Made by a program: the position numbers and the translations under genes
In this document: piece after piece, positions 19,828 to 29,897 of the stretch
Numbering within the stretch: position 1 is the stretch's first letter
How the letters are laid out: the number at the start of each line of letters is the position of its first letter
Assembly (NCBI RefSeq): GCF_947366995.1
Contig: NZ_CANBCC010000001.1
Location: 62,001 to 126,000 of the forward strand
Origin: an uncultured Aquabacterium sp.
GTDB lineage: Bacteria > Pseudomonadota > Gammaproteobacteria > Burkholderiales > Burkholderiaceae_C
DNA: 64,000 nt
Direction: 5' to 3'
The notes under the pieces: generated by a model
What the model was told of the DNA's origin: nothing
Seen by the model: only the letters and a program-made list of their open reading frames with translations
The model's database searches: none

Positions 19828-20296
19828 GCTGGACCGCCGCCTCATTGCCTCCACGCAGGGCGGTCTGCCGCTGGTTCCGCGTCCTTACGAGGCGGTGGCA
19901 GCCGAGTTGGGCGTCAGCGCCGACTGGGTGACCGCCCGGCTCAGGACCATGCTGGATCAGGGACTGATCCGCCGCATCGGGGCGGTGCCGGACCACATGC
20001 GCCTGGGCTACACCGCCAATGGCATGACGGTGTGGAATGTGGCCGACGACCGGGTGGACGAACTGGGCGCCAAGGTGGGCGCGCTGCCCTCGGTGTCGCA
20101 TTGCTACCGCCGCCCGCGTGCCTTGCCCGACTGGCCCTACAACCTGTTTGCGATGGTGCACGGGCAGGCCCAAGCGGAAGTGGAGCGCGAGGCGGCCCGC
20201 ATCCGCGCCCTGCTGGGCGAGGCCTGCAGCGGGGCGGACATCCTCTACAGCACGGCCATTCTCAAGAAGACCGGACTGCGCCTGGCGCGCCCATGA
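19817..20296 (+). CDS. nirH: Sirohaem decarboxylase subunit NirH
   Basis: This is the fourth Lrp-like domain of the decarboxylase set, 159 residues. It begins MLDELDRRLIASTQGGLPLVPRPYEAVAAELGVSADWVTARLRTMLDQGLIRRIGAVPDH. The later HCYRRPRALPDWPYNLFAMVHG segment matches the NirL half of NirDL (CYQRQRAEGWPYNLYVMVHG), so NirH is NirL-like and NirG is NirD-like. The start at 19817 is supported by GGGGG just upstream and overlap with nirG. nirJ starts 13 bases later. Confidence 0.9.
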   Translation: MLDELDRRLIASTQGGLPLVPRPYEAVAAELGVSADWVTARLRTMLDQGLIRRIGAVPDHMRLGYTANGMTVWNVADDRVDELGAKVGALPSVSHCYRRPRALPDWPYNLFAMVHGQAQAEVEREAARIRALLGEACSGADILYSTAILKKTGLRLARP

Positions 20297-20309
20297 TCAG
20301 GAGCTGAGC

Positions 20310-21557
20310 ATGTTCCGCATATCCCAGTATCTTCGCGAGGTTCACGAGGCCGAGCGCGAGGGTCGCTACCCGGTGCCCGCACGACGTGGGTCGGGCACGC
20401 CGCCAGGCCCGGTGGTGATCTGGAACCTGACCCGCCGGTGCAACCTGACGTGTCGCCATTGTTACGCGCTGTCGGCCGACCACGCATATCCCGGTGAACT
20501 GAGCACCGACGAGATAGCGACGGTGATGGACGATCTGCGGGCCTTCCACGTGCCCTTTCTCATCCTCTCGGGCGGTGAGCCACTGCTGCGACCGGATCTG
20601 TTCGAGATCGCGGCGCACGCGCGTGCGCGCGGCCTGCGCATGGGTCTGTCGACCAATGGCACGCGCATCGACGAGGCCGTGGCCGATCGCATCGCGCAGG
20701 CCGGGTTCGACTATGTGGGCATCAGCCTCGATGGCCTGGCTGCCACGCACGACCGGTTCCGGCGACAGGAGGGGGCGTTTGCGGCCTCGCTGCAGGCGCT
20801 GCGGTGGCTGCGTGATCGCGACGTGAAGCTGGGCCTGCGCTACACGATGACGGCGCAGAACGCGCACGACTTTCCCGCCCTGCTTGCGCTGATGCGGGAC
20901 GAGGGCATCGAGAAGTTCTACTTCTCGCACCTGAACTACGCCGGGCGCGGCAACATCCACCGGGGTGACGATGCGCACTTCTCGGCCACGCGCCAGGCTG
21001 TGACGCGGCTGTTCGAGGCGGCCTGGTCGGCCGTCGAGGCGGGGCGAGACGAAGAGTACGTGACCGGCAACAACGATGCCGATGGTCCTTTCCTGCTGAA
21101 CTGGGTGGCGGCCCGATGGCCCCGATGGGCGGCGACCTTGCGTGAGCGCCTGGTGGCCTGGGGCGGCAATGCCTCGGGCCTGCACGTGGCCAACATCGAC
21201 AACCTGGGCCAGGTTCACCCCGACACCATGTGGTGGCATCACGATCTGGGCGATGTGCGCAAGCGGCCGTTCTCGTCGATCTGGACGGATCTGAGCGACC
21301 CGCTGATGGCCGGGCTCAAGCGGCAGCCGCGCCCCGTGCAAGGCCGCTGCGGCGCCTGCCGCCATCTCGACATCTGTGGTGGCAACACCCGCGTGCGCGC
21401 ACACCAGCTCACCGGCAACTGGTGGGCCGAAGACCCGGGGTGCCATCTGCTCGATGAAGACGTGGGCTGGCAGACGGAGCGCGTGCCGCTTCGGCCGTTC
21501 ACCTCGGCAAAGCGGGCGACCGTCATGATGGAGGCGAAATCATGCGAAGCGAATTGA
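20310..21557 (+). CDS. nirJ: NirJ, radical SAM enzyme of haem d1 synthesis
   Basis: This radical SAM enzyme of 415 residues removes the propionate side chains of the didecarboxysirohaem intermediate. The radical SAM cluster motif is CNLTCRHC (about residue 42-49, CX3CX2C). GGEPLL follows about 40 residues later. The C-terminal auxiliary-cluster (SPASM-like) cysteines appear as CGACRHLDICGGN with a further Cys in DPGCHLL. The start at ATG 20310 follows AGGAG; the longer frame runs back through nirH and is not real. The 3' end overlaps nirN by 16 bases. Confidence 0.94.
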   Translation: MFRISQYLREVHEAEREGRYPVPARRGSGTPPGPVVIWNLTRRCNLTCRHCYALSADHAYPGELSTDEIATVMDDLRAFHVPFLILSGGEPLLRPDLFEIAAHARARGLRMGLSTNGTRIDEAVADRIAQAGFDYVGISLDGLAATHDRFRRQEGAFAASLQALRWLRDRDVKLGLRYTMTAQNAHDFPALLALMRDEGIEKFYFSHLNYAGRGNIHRGDDAHFSATRQAVTRLFEAAWSAVEAGRDEEYVTGNNDADGPFLLNWVAARWPRWAATLRERLVAWGGNASGLHVANIDNLGQVHPDTMWWHHDLGDVRKRPFSSIWTDLSDPLMAGLKRQPRPVQGRCGACRHLDICGGNTRVRAHQLTGNWWAEDPGCHLLDEDVGWQTERVPLRPFTSAKRATVMMEAKSCEAN

Positions 21558-23143
21558 TTGCGCGCGCGGTTCTGGTGGCATGCCTTGCTGGCGGCGCCTG
21601 TGAGGTGCCCGCTGCCGAGTCGGCCTTGCCACAGCCCGTCGGCCCCGGGGCGCTCTACCAACAGCACTGCGCCAGCTGCCATGGCGAGGCCCGCACCGGC
21701 GGCATGGGCCCGGCCCTGCTGCCCGCCAGCCTGGATCGCCTCAAGCAGGCCGAGGCCACGCGCGTGGTCACCCACGGCCGTGTTGCCACGCAGATGCCGG
21801 CGTTTGCCCGTGTGCTGAGCGAGGCCGAGATCCGTGGCGTGACGCAGTGGCTGTACACCGCGCCGGATGTCATGCCCGCGTGGGACGAGGCCGACATCCG
21901 CGCCTCGCGCGTGGTGTCGAAGGCCGAGCGACCGGACCAGCCCACACCGCGCTGGCCGGGTGACCCGCTCAACCTGTTCGTCGTGGTGGAGGGCGGAGAC
22001 CACCATGTCTCGCTCGTGGACGGCGATCGGCTGGAGGTCATTCACCGCTTCGCATCGCGGTATGCGCTGCATGGCGGCCCCAAGTTCTCGCCCGACGGAC
22101 GCTTCGTGTACTTCGGGTCACGCGACGGCTGGGTCACGAAGTACGACCTCTACAACCTGCGTGTGGTGGCCGAGGTGCGGGCCGGGCTCAACATGCGGAA
22201 CGTGGCGGTCTCGGGTGACGGCCGCTGGGTGATGGCGGGCAACCACCTGCCGCGCACCGTGGTGCTGTTCGATGCCGACCTCAATCTGGTCAAGACGCTG
22301 CCTACGGCCTCGCTTGACGGACGCGTGACCTCACGGGTGTCGGCGGTGTACGACGCCGCGCCCCGCCGCAGCTTCATCGTGGCAATGAAAGACCTGCCCG
22401 AGCTGTGGGAGGTCTCGTATGACACGAAGGCCGAGCCGGTGCATGACGGGCTGGTGCACGACTACCGCATGGGGGAGGCCATCGCCAAGCCGGGTTTCCT
22501 GACGCCCCGGCGCACGCCGCTGAGCCAGCCGCTGGACGACTTCTTCTTCGATCCCGGCTACCGCCATGTGCTCGGCACGGACCGCACGACAGGCAGCGCG
22601 GCCAGCGGGGCGGCCGCTCAGGTCATCAACCTCGACGCCCGCTCTCGGGTCGCCACGTTGCCACTGGGCGGCATGCCGCACCTCGGATCGGGCATTGCCT
22701 TGCAGCATCAGGGGCGTGCCGTGCTCGCCACGCCCAGCCTCGAACAACCCGTCATCAGCGTCATCGACATGAAGGCCTGGACGGTGATGCGGCAGATCCC
22801 GCTGCCGGGCCCGGGCTTCTTCCTGCGCAGCCATCCGCAGTCGCCCTACATGTGGGCCGACTCGATGTTGTCGCCGGCATCGCGTCACATCCTGACGGTG
22901 ATCGACAAGCAGACGCTGGAGCCCAAGGCGCAGATTCAGGTGCCGCCCGGTCGCACGCTGGCCCATGTGGAGTTCACGCGCGATGGCAGCAAGGTGCTGG
23001 CGAGCCTGTGGGAGCAGGACGGTGCACTGATCGTGTACGACGCGGTGACGTTGAAGGAGCTCAAGCGCCTGCCCATGAGCAAGCCGGTGGGCAAGTACAA
23101 CGTGTTCAACAAGACCACACGCACCGAAGGCACGTCGCACTGA
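21542..23143 (+). CDS. nirN: NirN, cytochrome cd1-like dihydro-haem d1 dehydrogenase
   Basis: This paralogue of NirS has 533 residues: a signal peptide, a haem c domain (CASCH near residue 42, in YQQHCASCHGEARTGGMGPALLP) and a d1-type propeller. NirN catalyses the last step of haem d1 formation and passes the cofactor to NirS. The d1-binding His candidate lies in HRFASRYALHGGPKFSPDGRF. It is the last gene of the nir operon and ends near a GC-rich hairpin. nirE, the uroporphyrinogen III methyltransferase usually in such clusters, is not in this window. Confidence 0.93.
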   Translation: MRSELIARAVLVACLAGGACEVPAAESALPQPVGPGALYQQHCASCHGEARTGGMGPALLPASLDRLKQAEATRVVTHGRVATQMPAFARVLSEAEIRGVTQWLYTAPDVMPAWDEADIRASRVVSKAERPDQPTPRWPGDPLNLFVVVEGGDHHVSLVDGDRLEVIHRFASRYALHGGPKFSPDGRFVYFGSRDGWVTKYDLYNLRVVAEVRAGLNMRNVAVSGDGRWVMAGNHLPRTVVLFDADLNLVKTLPTASLDGRVTSRVSAVYDAAPRRSFIVAMKDLPELWEVSYDTKAEPVHDGLVHDYRMGEAIAKPGFLTPRRTPLSQPLDDFFFDPGYRHVLGTDRTTGSAASGAAAQVINLDARSRVATLPLGGMPHLGSGIALQHQGRAVLATPSLEQPVISVIDMKAWTVMRQIPLPGPGFFLRSHPQSPYMWADSMLSPASRHILTVIDKQTLEPKAQIQVPPGRTLAHVEFTRDGSKVLASLWEQDGALIVYDAVTLKELKRLPMSKPVGKYNVFNKTTRTEGTSH

Positions 23144-23155
23144 CGCTGGCATGTG

Positions 23156-23177
23156 CCGGCGCCGCGCTGGGCGCCGG
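23156..23177. terminator. GC-rich hairpin between convergent nirN and dnr-like genes
   Basis: Perfect arms CCGGCGCC (23156-23163) and GGCGCCGG (23170-23177) lie in the 40-base gap between two convergent genes. There is no T-tract on either side, so termination strength is uncertain. Confidence 0.5.
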
Positions 23178-23183
23178 TGCGCT

Positions 23184-23882
23184 TCACTGCATCTGGTATG
23201 CAGCCAGGGCTTGCGGATCGAGGATGCGGATGTCGCGCCGGTCCATGGCGATGTAGCCGCGCTCTTCGAGCTCGCGCAGCACGCGCGAGAAGTACTCCGG
23301 CGTGAGCGACAGCAAGGAGGCGATGGTGGCCTTGCTCACGGGCAGCGACACGCGGGGTGCGCGCCCGGTGGGCTGGCCGTGCTCGGCCTGCTCACGCAAC
23401 AGGTAGCTCACCACGCGCTGGATGCCCGAGTGCAGTGCCGAGGCCTCGACGTCCTGCACCAGCCCGTCCATGCGGCGCGCGATGCCGGCCAGCATGCGCA
23501 ACGCAAAGCGGCCATCGTGCGCGATCTCGTCGAGCACCGCCTGCTTGCGCACGGTGAGGATGGCCCCGTCACACAGCGCCTGGGCATGCACCATGTAAGG
23601 GTTGCCAGTGAACATCAGCGATTCGGCAAAGGTCTGGCCGGGCCGCACCAGTTCGATCACTTTTTCCTGTCCGGCGTGTGACAGCGCGAACAGCTTGACC
23701 TGTCCGTCGAGCACCACGTGAAAGCCTTCGCACGGGTCGCCCACGCGGAAGATCACGTCACCTCGGTCGATGGGACGGATCAGCGAAGATGCGGCGAGCC
23801 GGCCCAGCTCGGCGGTGTGCATCTCGTGAAAGAGCGGCAGGGCGGCCAGGCAATCCGCAATGTCGGGTGTGGGGGCTCGCAT
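23184..23882 (-). CDS. dnr: Crp/Fnr family regulator, Dnr/NnrR-like
   Basis: This cAMP-receptor-fold regulator has 232 residues. The cyclic-nucleotide-binding-like barrel covers about residues 20-130 (IDRGDVIFRVGDPCEGFHVVLDGQVKLF). The helix-turn-helix is near residue 175-205 (VSKATIASLLSLTPEYFSRVLRELEERGYI). The recognition helix keeps the E-x-x-S-R pattern used by Fnr to read TTGA. There is no N-terminal cysteine cluster, so it is not an O2-sensing Fnr; position inside the nir/nor island suggests an NO-responsive Dnr/NnrR type. The start at ATG 23882 is chosen by homology length because the ribosome-binding site is weak. It could be read from the nor operon, since norD ends 153 bases upstream. 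Confidence 0.88.
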   Translation of the reverse strand: MRAPTPDIADCLAALPLFHEMHTAELGRLAASSLIRPIDRGDVIFRVGDPCEGFHVVLDGQVKLFALSHAGQEKVIELVRPGQTFAESLMFTGNPYMVHAQALCDGAILTVRKQAVLDEIAHDGRFALRMLAGIARRMDGLVQDVEASALHSGIQRVVSYLLREQAEHGQPTGRAPRVSLPVSKATIASLLSLTPEYFSRVLRELEERGYIAMDRRDIRILDPQALAAYQMQ

Positions 23883-24035
23883 GGGCGGCAGCGTTCGTTG
23901 TGTGGTTTGCTGCGGATTCTTGTGACCCTTGCATGACGTGGTTTTGCGCTGCCACAAATGCACACTTTGGAACGATGGCGAGGGTTGGAGCCCTCTGCCG
24001 AAGGGTGTAGTTCGATCGGAGTAGGTGTGTCTGAT

Positions 24036-25913
24036 TCAGGCCGTGCGGGCCATCAGTTGGCCCACCAGCTGTGTCAACCGTGTCACAAGCTCGGTCGGTC
24101 GGTGGATCACCGCATGACCCTGTGCCCCGAACAGGTGGGGCAGGTAGGCGGGCGCCTGTCGATCGATGGTGATGCAGAAAGGCAGCAGCCCTTGCGCGCG
24201 GGCTTCACGCACGGCTTGTCGCGTGTCTTCCAGCCCGAAGCGGCCCTCGTAGTGATCGAGGTCGTTGGGTTTGCCGTCGGTGAGCAACAACAGCAGTCGG
24301 TGGGTTTCGCCCCGTGCAGCCAGCTGCCGCGTGGCATGGCGGATGGCGGCGCCCATGCGGGTGTAGTAGCCGGGGCGGATGGCGCCGATGCGGTTCTGGA
24401 CGGCGGGGCACCACGTCTCGCCAAAGGCCTTCAGCTGGTGGATGCGCACATGGTGGCGCTTGACGGAACTGAATCCCAGCACCTCGAACGGGTCGCCCAG
24501 TCGGTGCATGGCCTGGCCGAACACGTACAACGCGTCGCGGGTCACGTCGATCACGCGGGCGTCGTTGCCCACCCATGCATCCGTCGATTGCGACAGGTCA
24601 GCCATCAGCAAGACCGACAGGCTCCGATCGCGGCGGTGGCGGCGCAGGTGGATGCGTGGTTCGTCGCCAGGGGCATCGGTGCGCCAACGCACCCAGGCAT
24701 CCAGGTCGAGGTGCTCGCCGCTTTCATGGCCACCCTGCCACGCCGGTCGTGCAGTCAGCGTCTCGAGCCGCCGCCCCATGCGCGAGGCGAGCGCCTTCAG
24801 TTGGGCCGGGGGCGACCAGGTTTCGGCATGTCGGGGCTGCAGCAACTGCACCGCACAGCGGTCCGCCTCCAGCACCCCGCGGCGGTAGTCCCATTCGGGC
24901 AGGCGCAGGTCGGCGGCCAGCACGATGTCGTCCGAGGCGGCGCTGGGCAGGTCGAGGTCGAACCGCACACGCGAGGCCAGCGTGCTGCCGCCGCTGTCCA
25001 CCGTCAGGGATTCCATGTCATTGGCCACCTGTGCGGCGTCCGGCGTGGGCTCGTCTTCCGTCTGCCGGCTTACACGCACGAACTCCGACCACGACAGCAG
25101 CGACTCCGTGCGGAAGAACATCATCAGGCCGTGCCGGTCGGGCTGAACGGCCATCTGGCGGGCTCGGCGCCGTGTGTCGTCGCGGTCCTCGCCATCGGGC
25201 GCGAGCGGTCGGTCCGACGAGGTGCGTGCTTCCCGCGCCGCGACCGGCGTGGCCGCTGCGGTCGCCTGCAGGCAGGCAGCATCGATCCAGATCGGCACAG
25301 GCAGCACCTCGTTGGCCTGCACGGGCAGGCGGGAGGGCACAAGGCTGGCCGGCCAGTCGGGTGAGCCGAGCGCGCGCTGCACCAGGCGCTCTGCTTCGGC
25401 CGCGCGGCCACGCAAGCTGAACGGGTCAGGTCGTTGCGCCAGGATGGCGGTGAGCAGGCGCTGGTGGCGATCACGCCAGCCGGGCAGGGCGGCCAGCACG
25501 CGCGCGGTGGCCGTGCGGTTCAGACCGATCCAGTCTTGTGCCAACGAGGGCTCATGGCGGCACAGGGACAGGCACTCCGCGGCCTGTGCGGCCAGCCACA
25601 GATAGAGCGCGCGGTTCAAGGCCGTGTCCGCGAACACGGCCACCTCCGATGGCAGCGCCAGGGTCTCGGCATCCAGCGTGGGCAGCGCGGCGCGGTCGCC
25701 ACTGCCGGCCAAACGTTGCAGCCAGCCGCGCGGTCCACCGTGGCGGCGCGGGGCGGCGGTCGCGAGCCGCCAGGCCGGCGGCGCGCCGAGTGCGCGGAAC
25801 ACCACGCCCAGCTGCGCCCGCACCTCATCCAGCCGGACCGCGGCCTGCGGATGCCGACGGTCGGCCAGCTGCACGACGGCCCGGTGCCACCATTGGCCTA
25901 CCCATTCTTCCAT
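24036..25913 (-). CDS. norD: NorD, nitric oxide reductase activation protein (VWA domain)
   Basis: This is an accessory protein of 625 residues needed for active nitric oxide reductase. The C-terminal von Willebrand A domain (about residues 435-620) has the MIDAS motif DLSQST and a later TDGKPNDLDHY. Long helical N-terminal parts are typical of the family. NorD works with the AAA+ ATPase NorQ, probably to insert or activate the non-haem iron of NorB. The start shares one base with the stop of the upstream polyferredoxin gene (TGATG). It is the last gene of the norCBQ-polyferredoxin-norD unit. Confidence 0.9.
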   Translation of the reverse strand: MEEWVGQWWHRAVVQLADRRHPQAAVRLDEVRAQLGVVFRALGAPPAWRLATAAPRRHGGPRGWLQRLAGSGDRAALPTLDAETLALPSEVAVFADTALNRALYLWLAAQAAECLSLCRHEPSLAQDWIGLNRTATARVLAALPGWRDRHQRLLTAILAQRPDPFSLRGRAAEAERLVQRALGSPDWPASLVPSRLPVQANEVLPVPIWIDAACLQATAAATPVAAREARTSSDRPLAPDGEDRDDTRRRARQMAVQPDRHGLMMFFRTESLLSWSEFVRVSRQTEDEPTPDAAQVANDMESLTVDSGGSTLASRVRFDLDLPSAASDDIVLAADLRLPEWDYRRGVLEADRCAVQLLQPRHAETWSPPAQLKALASRMGRRLETLTARPAWQGGHESGEHLDLDAWVRWRTDAPGDEPRIHLRRHRRDRSLSVLLMADLSQSTDAWVGNDARVIDVTRDALYVFGQAMHRLGDPFEVLGFSSVKRHHVRIHQLKAFGETWCPAVQNRIGAIRPGYYTRMGAAIRHATRQLAARGETHRLLLLLTDGKPNDLDHYEGRFGLEDTRQAVREARAQGLLPFCITIDRQAPAYLPHLFGAQGHAVIHRPTELVTRLTQLVGQLMARTA

Positions 25914-26887
25914 CAGTCCTCCCGGTCGGCCGGTGCGCCGGCCTGCCTGCGCGCACGCAGCGTTTCGCGCAGCGCCGCTTCATCCACCGTCCACGTCAGC
26001 AGCGGGCTGCGTTGCTGAGCGCCTTGCGATCGGTCGCATGCGCTCAGGCACTGCCCGCATTGCACGCACGAGAACATGCGGCGCTTGATGTCCCGCGGGT
26101 GCAGGCGCATCGGGCAATGGCGGTCGCAGGCCGATCCGATCGGCACGTCGCAGGTGCGGCATTCGCGCGCCCGCTCGCGCATGAAGCCGACCACCATGCC
26201 TTTCGGGTTGGCCATCCACACCAGGCTCTGGAACAGGCCCACGGCGCAGCCGAAGCGGCAGAACAGATGGCGCGCCAGCACGAACTCCAGTGTGAAGACC
26301 AGCGTGCCGATTGCCAGAAAGCGCGCCTCGCCCGGTGAGAGCTGGCCGCGCGCCAGATGCGACCAGATGCGCTGGGGTGGCAGCAGGTAGCTCAGCAGCG
26401 TGATGGCCCAGACAAAGGCCAGCGCCAGGCTGAGCCCGTAGAAGACAGGCCACCAGCGGCGATCAGGTGGCAGCACGCGGCCGCTTGCATCCTGCCGCGG
26501 GGTGGTGTGGCTATCCCACAGGCTGAACTTGCCGATGGCGCGGTGCATGACCGCGTTCAGCCCTTCGACGATGGAGAAGTGGGGGCACAGCCAGCCACAG
26601 TAAAGCCGGCCATAACGGCGCGCCACCAGCAGAAAGCCCACCACCAGCACGAGCAGCGGCAGCAGGCCCTTGAGCACCAGGCTCAGGGCCGCTTCTGTGG
26701 GGGTGAGCCGGCCCTGCATCAGGGCCTCGATGCCGAGCGACCAGGGCTGGCCCAGCACCCACAACTGCGCCTGCGTCACATCGAAGCGCAGCAGGTCGAG
26801 CACCGGCGCCAGCACGAAGAGGGCAAAGAACCCCGCCTGCCAGCGCCGCCGTCGCGGCTGCAGATCAGTGCCTGCCGAACACCCCAT
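25913..26887 (-). CDS. Membrane polyferredoxin (4Fe-4S, NapH/NosR/CcoG-like) in the nor operon
   Basis: This is an inner-membrane iron-sulfur protein of 324 residues with about four hydrophobic segments ([64 protein letters not shown]). Cys motifs occur at the cytoplasmic faces: [10 protein letters not shown] (about residue 96), [12 protein letters not shown] (about residue 210) and two 4Fe-4S sets towards the C-terminus, [17 protein letters not shown] and [13 protein letters not shown]. This layout is that of NapH, NosR C-terminal half and CcoG proteins, which move electrons or metals across the membrane. It is embedded between norQ (23-base overlap) and norD (1-base overlap), so a role in NO reductase assembly or electron supply is likely but unproven. 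Confidence 0.82.
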   Translation of the reverse strand: MGCSAGTDLQPRRRRWQAGFFALFVLAPVLDLLRFDVTQAQLWVLGQPWSLGIEALMQGRLTPTEAALSLVLKGLLPLLVLVVGFLLVARRYGRLYCGWLCPHFSIVEGLNAVMHRAIGKFSLWDSHTTPRQDASGRVLPPDRRWWPVFYGLSLALAFVWAITLLSYLLPPQRIWSHLARGQLSPGEARFLAIGTLVFTLEFVLARHLFCRFGCAVGLFQSLVWMANPKGMVVGFMRERARECRTCDVPIGSACDRHCPMRLHPRDIKRRMFSCVQCGQCLSACDRSQGAQQRSPLLTWTVDEAALRETLRARRQAGAPADRED

Positions 26888-27686
26888 GGACGATCTCCAT
26901 CAGCGCCGAGACGATGTCGGGGTCGTCGGTCATGGCTTCGACGATGGCAGCACGACAGGCTGCCTCCTCGCCCATGCCGGAGGCCATCAGGCGGCCGGCC
27001 ATGACCAGCAGGCGTGTGCTGGCCTTTTCTTCCAGATCGTGCTCCGTCAGTCGGCGCAGGGCCGCGCCGAGTGCCACCAGGGCCTCGGCCCGGGCTGTTC
27101 CCACGCCGGCCTCGGACGCCACGATGGCCTGCTCCACCGGCGCCGCCGGATAGTCGAAACCGATCGCGACGAAGCGCTGGCGTGTGCTGGGCTTGAGGGC
27201 CTTCAGCAGGTTCTGGTAGCCGGGGTTGTACGACACCACCAGCATGAACTCGGGTGGGGCCACCAGCTGCTCGCCGGTGCGCTCGATCGGCAGGATGCGT
27301 CGGTCGTCGGTGAGCGGGTGGATCACCACGGTGGTGTCCTTTCGGGCTTCCACCACCTCGTCGAGGTAGCAGATGGCGCCCGTGCGCACGGCGCGGGCCA
27401 GCGGCCCGTCCTGCCAGACGGCATCGCCGCCAGCAATCAGGTGGCGGCCCACCAGGTCGGCGGCCGCCAGGTCGTCGTGGCACGACACCGTGATGAGCGG
27501 CCGGCCCAGCCGAGCCGCCATGTGCTCGACGAACCGCGTCTTGCCGCAGCCCGTCGGGCCCTTGATCAGCAGCGGCAGGCTGGCCCGCCAGGCGTGCTCG
27601 AACAGCGCGCATTCCTCGCCCTGCGGCACATAGGCCGGCATGGCGCCCTGCGGGTTGACCAAGGCCTGGGGATCGAGCCTGTCCAT
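26865..27686 (-). CDS. norQ: NorQ, CbbQ/NirQ/NorQ/GpvN family AAA+ ATPase
   Basis: This is a MoxR-type AAA+ ATPase of 273 residues that with NorD activates nitric oxide reductase. Walker A is GPTGCGKT (about residue 44). Walker B is [14 protein letters not shown]. The pore-loop and sensor regions follow ([23 protein letters not shown] with the sensor Asn). The ATG at 27686 is chosen because AAAGGG lies 7 bases upstream; the frame opens further out inside norB. It begins 13 bases after norB stops. Confidence 0.92.
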   Translation of the reverse strand: MDRLDPQALVNPQGAMPAYVPQGEECALFEHAWRASLPLLIKGPTGCGKTRFVEHMAARLGRPLITVSCHDDLAAADLVGRHLIAGGDAVWQDGPLARAVRTGAICYLDEVVEARKDTTVVIHPLTDDRRILPIERTGEQLVAPPEFMLVVSYNPGYQNLLKALKPSTRQRFVAIGFDYPAAPVEQAIVASEAGVGTARAEALVALGAALRRLTEHDLEEKASTRLLVMAGRLMASGMGEEAACRAAIVEAMTDDPDIVSALMEIVHGVFGRH

Positions 27687-27699
27687 AATCTGCCCTTTC

Positions 27700-29590
<1,891 letters not shown>

Positions 29591-29651
29591 GCCGATCTCC
29601 TTCCTCTGTCAAGCAATGTCGAGCAGACTAGAGAGAGTGCTTGCGCATTTC

Positions 29652-29667
29652 CTTGAAGCGGTTCAAG
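29652..29667 (-). promoter_or_regulatory. Fnr/Dnr-type box upstream of norC
   Basis: The dyad CTTGAAGCGGTTCAAG has the TTGA-N6-TCAA arrangement, with the same six-base arms as the nirS box. A transcription start 41.5 bases downstream would fall near 29618, leaving a leader of about 28 bases before norC. Confidence 0.82.
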
Positions 29668-29777
29668 AAAACGGAGAAGGTGCGACGGCGCTATGCTTGG
29701 CGGGCCCGGCTAGGTGTTTTCACCAACACGCTGCGGGCAAGGGATGCAGGCCCGCCAGGCCTGTGTCAGAATCTTCC

Positions 29778-29809
29778 TCAATTCGTACAAGACTTCTTGT
29801 CAGAATTGA
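29778..29809. promoter_or_regulatory. Nested palindrome upstream of the acyl-CoA operon, putative operator
   Basis: Two concentric dyads share one centre: outer arms TCAATTC and GAATTGA, inner arms ACAAG and CTTGT around ACTT. The 32 bases are AT-rich compared with the surroundings and lie 89 bases before the first acyl-CoA gene. It looks like a repressor operator; no regulator gene for it is adjacent. Confidence 0.5.
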
Positions 29810-29897
29810 ATTCAGCTGAGCGGGCGCCGCCGGCCATCCCTGTGCGCAGGGTGACTGTCGGGGTCCGTGTGTCTTCATTGAACGCCCCGACACCGAC

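Larger units (their letters stand above)
29591..29897. other. Divergent regulatory region between norC and the acyl-CoA operon
   Basis: This 307-base stretch holds no gene that I can support. It contains the Dnr-type box of norC near its left end and, 110 bases further right, a 32-base nested palindrome that probably serves the rightward acyl-CoA operon. Both are listed separately. Confidence 0.7.
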
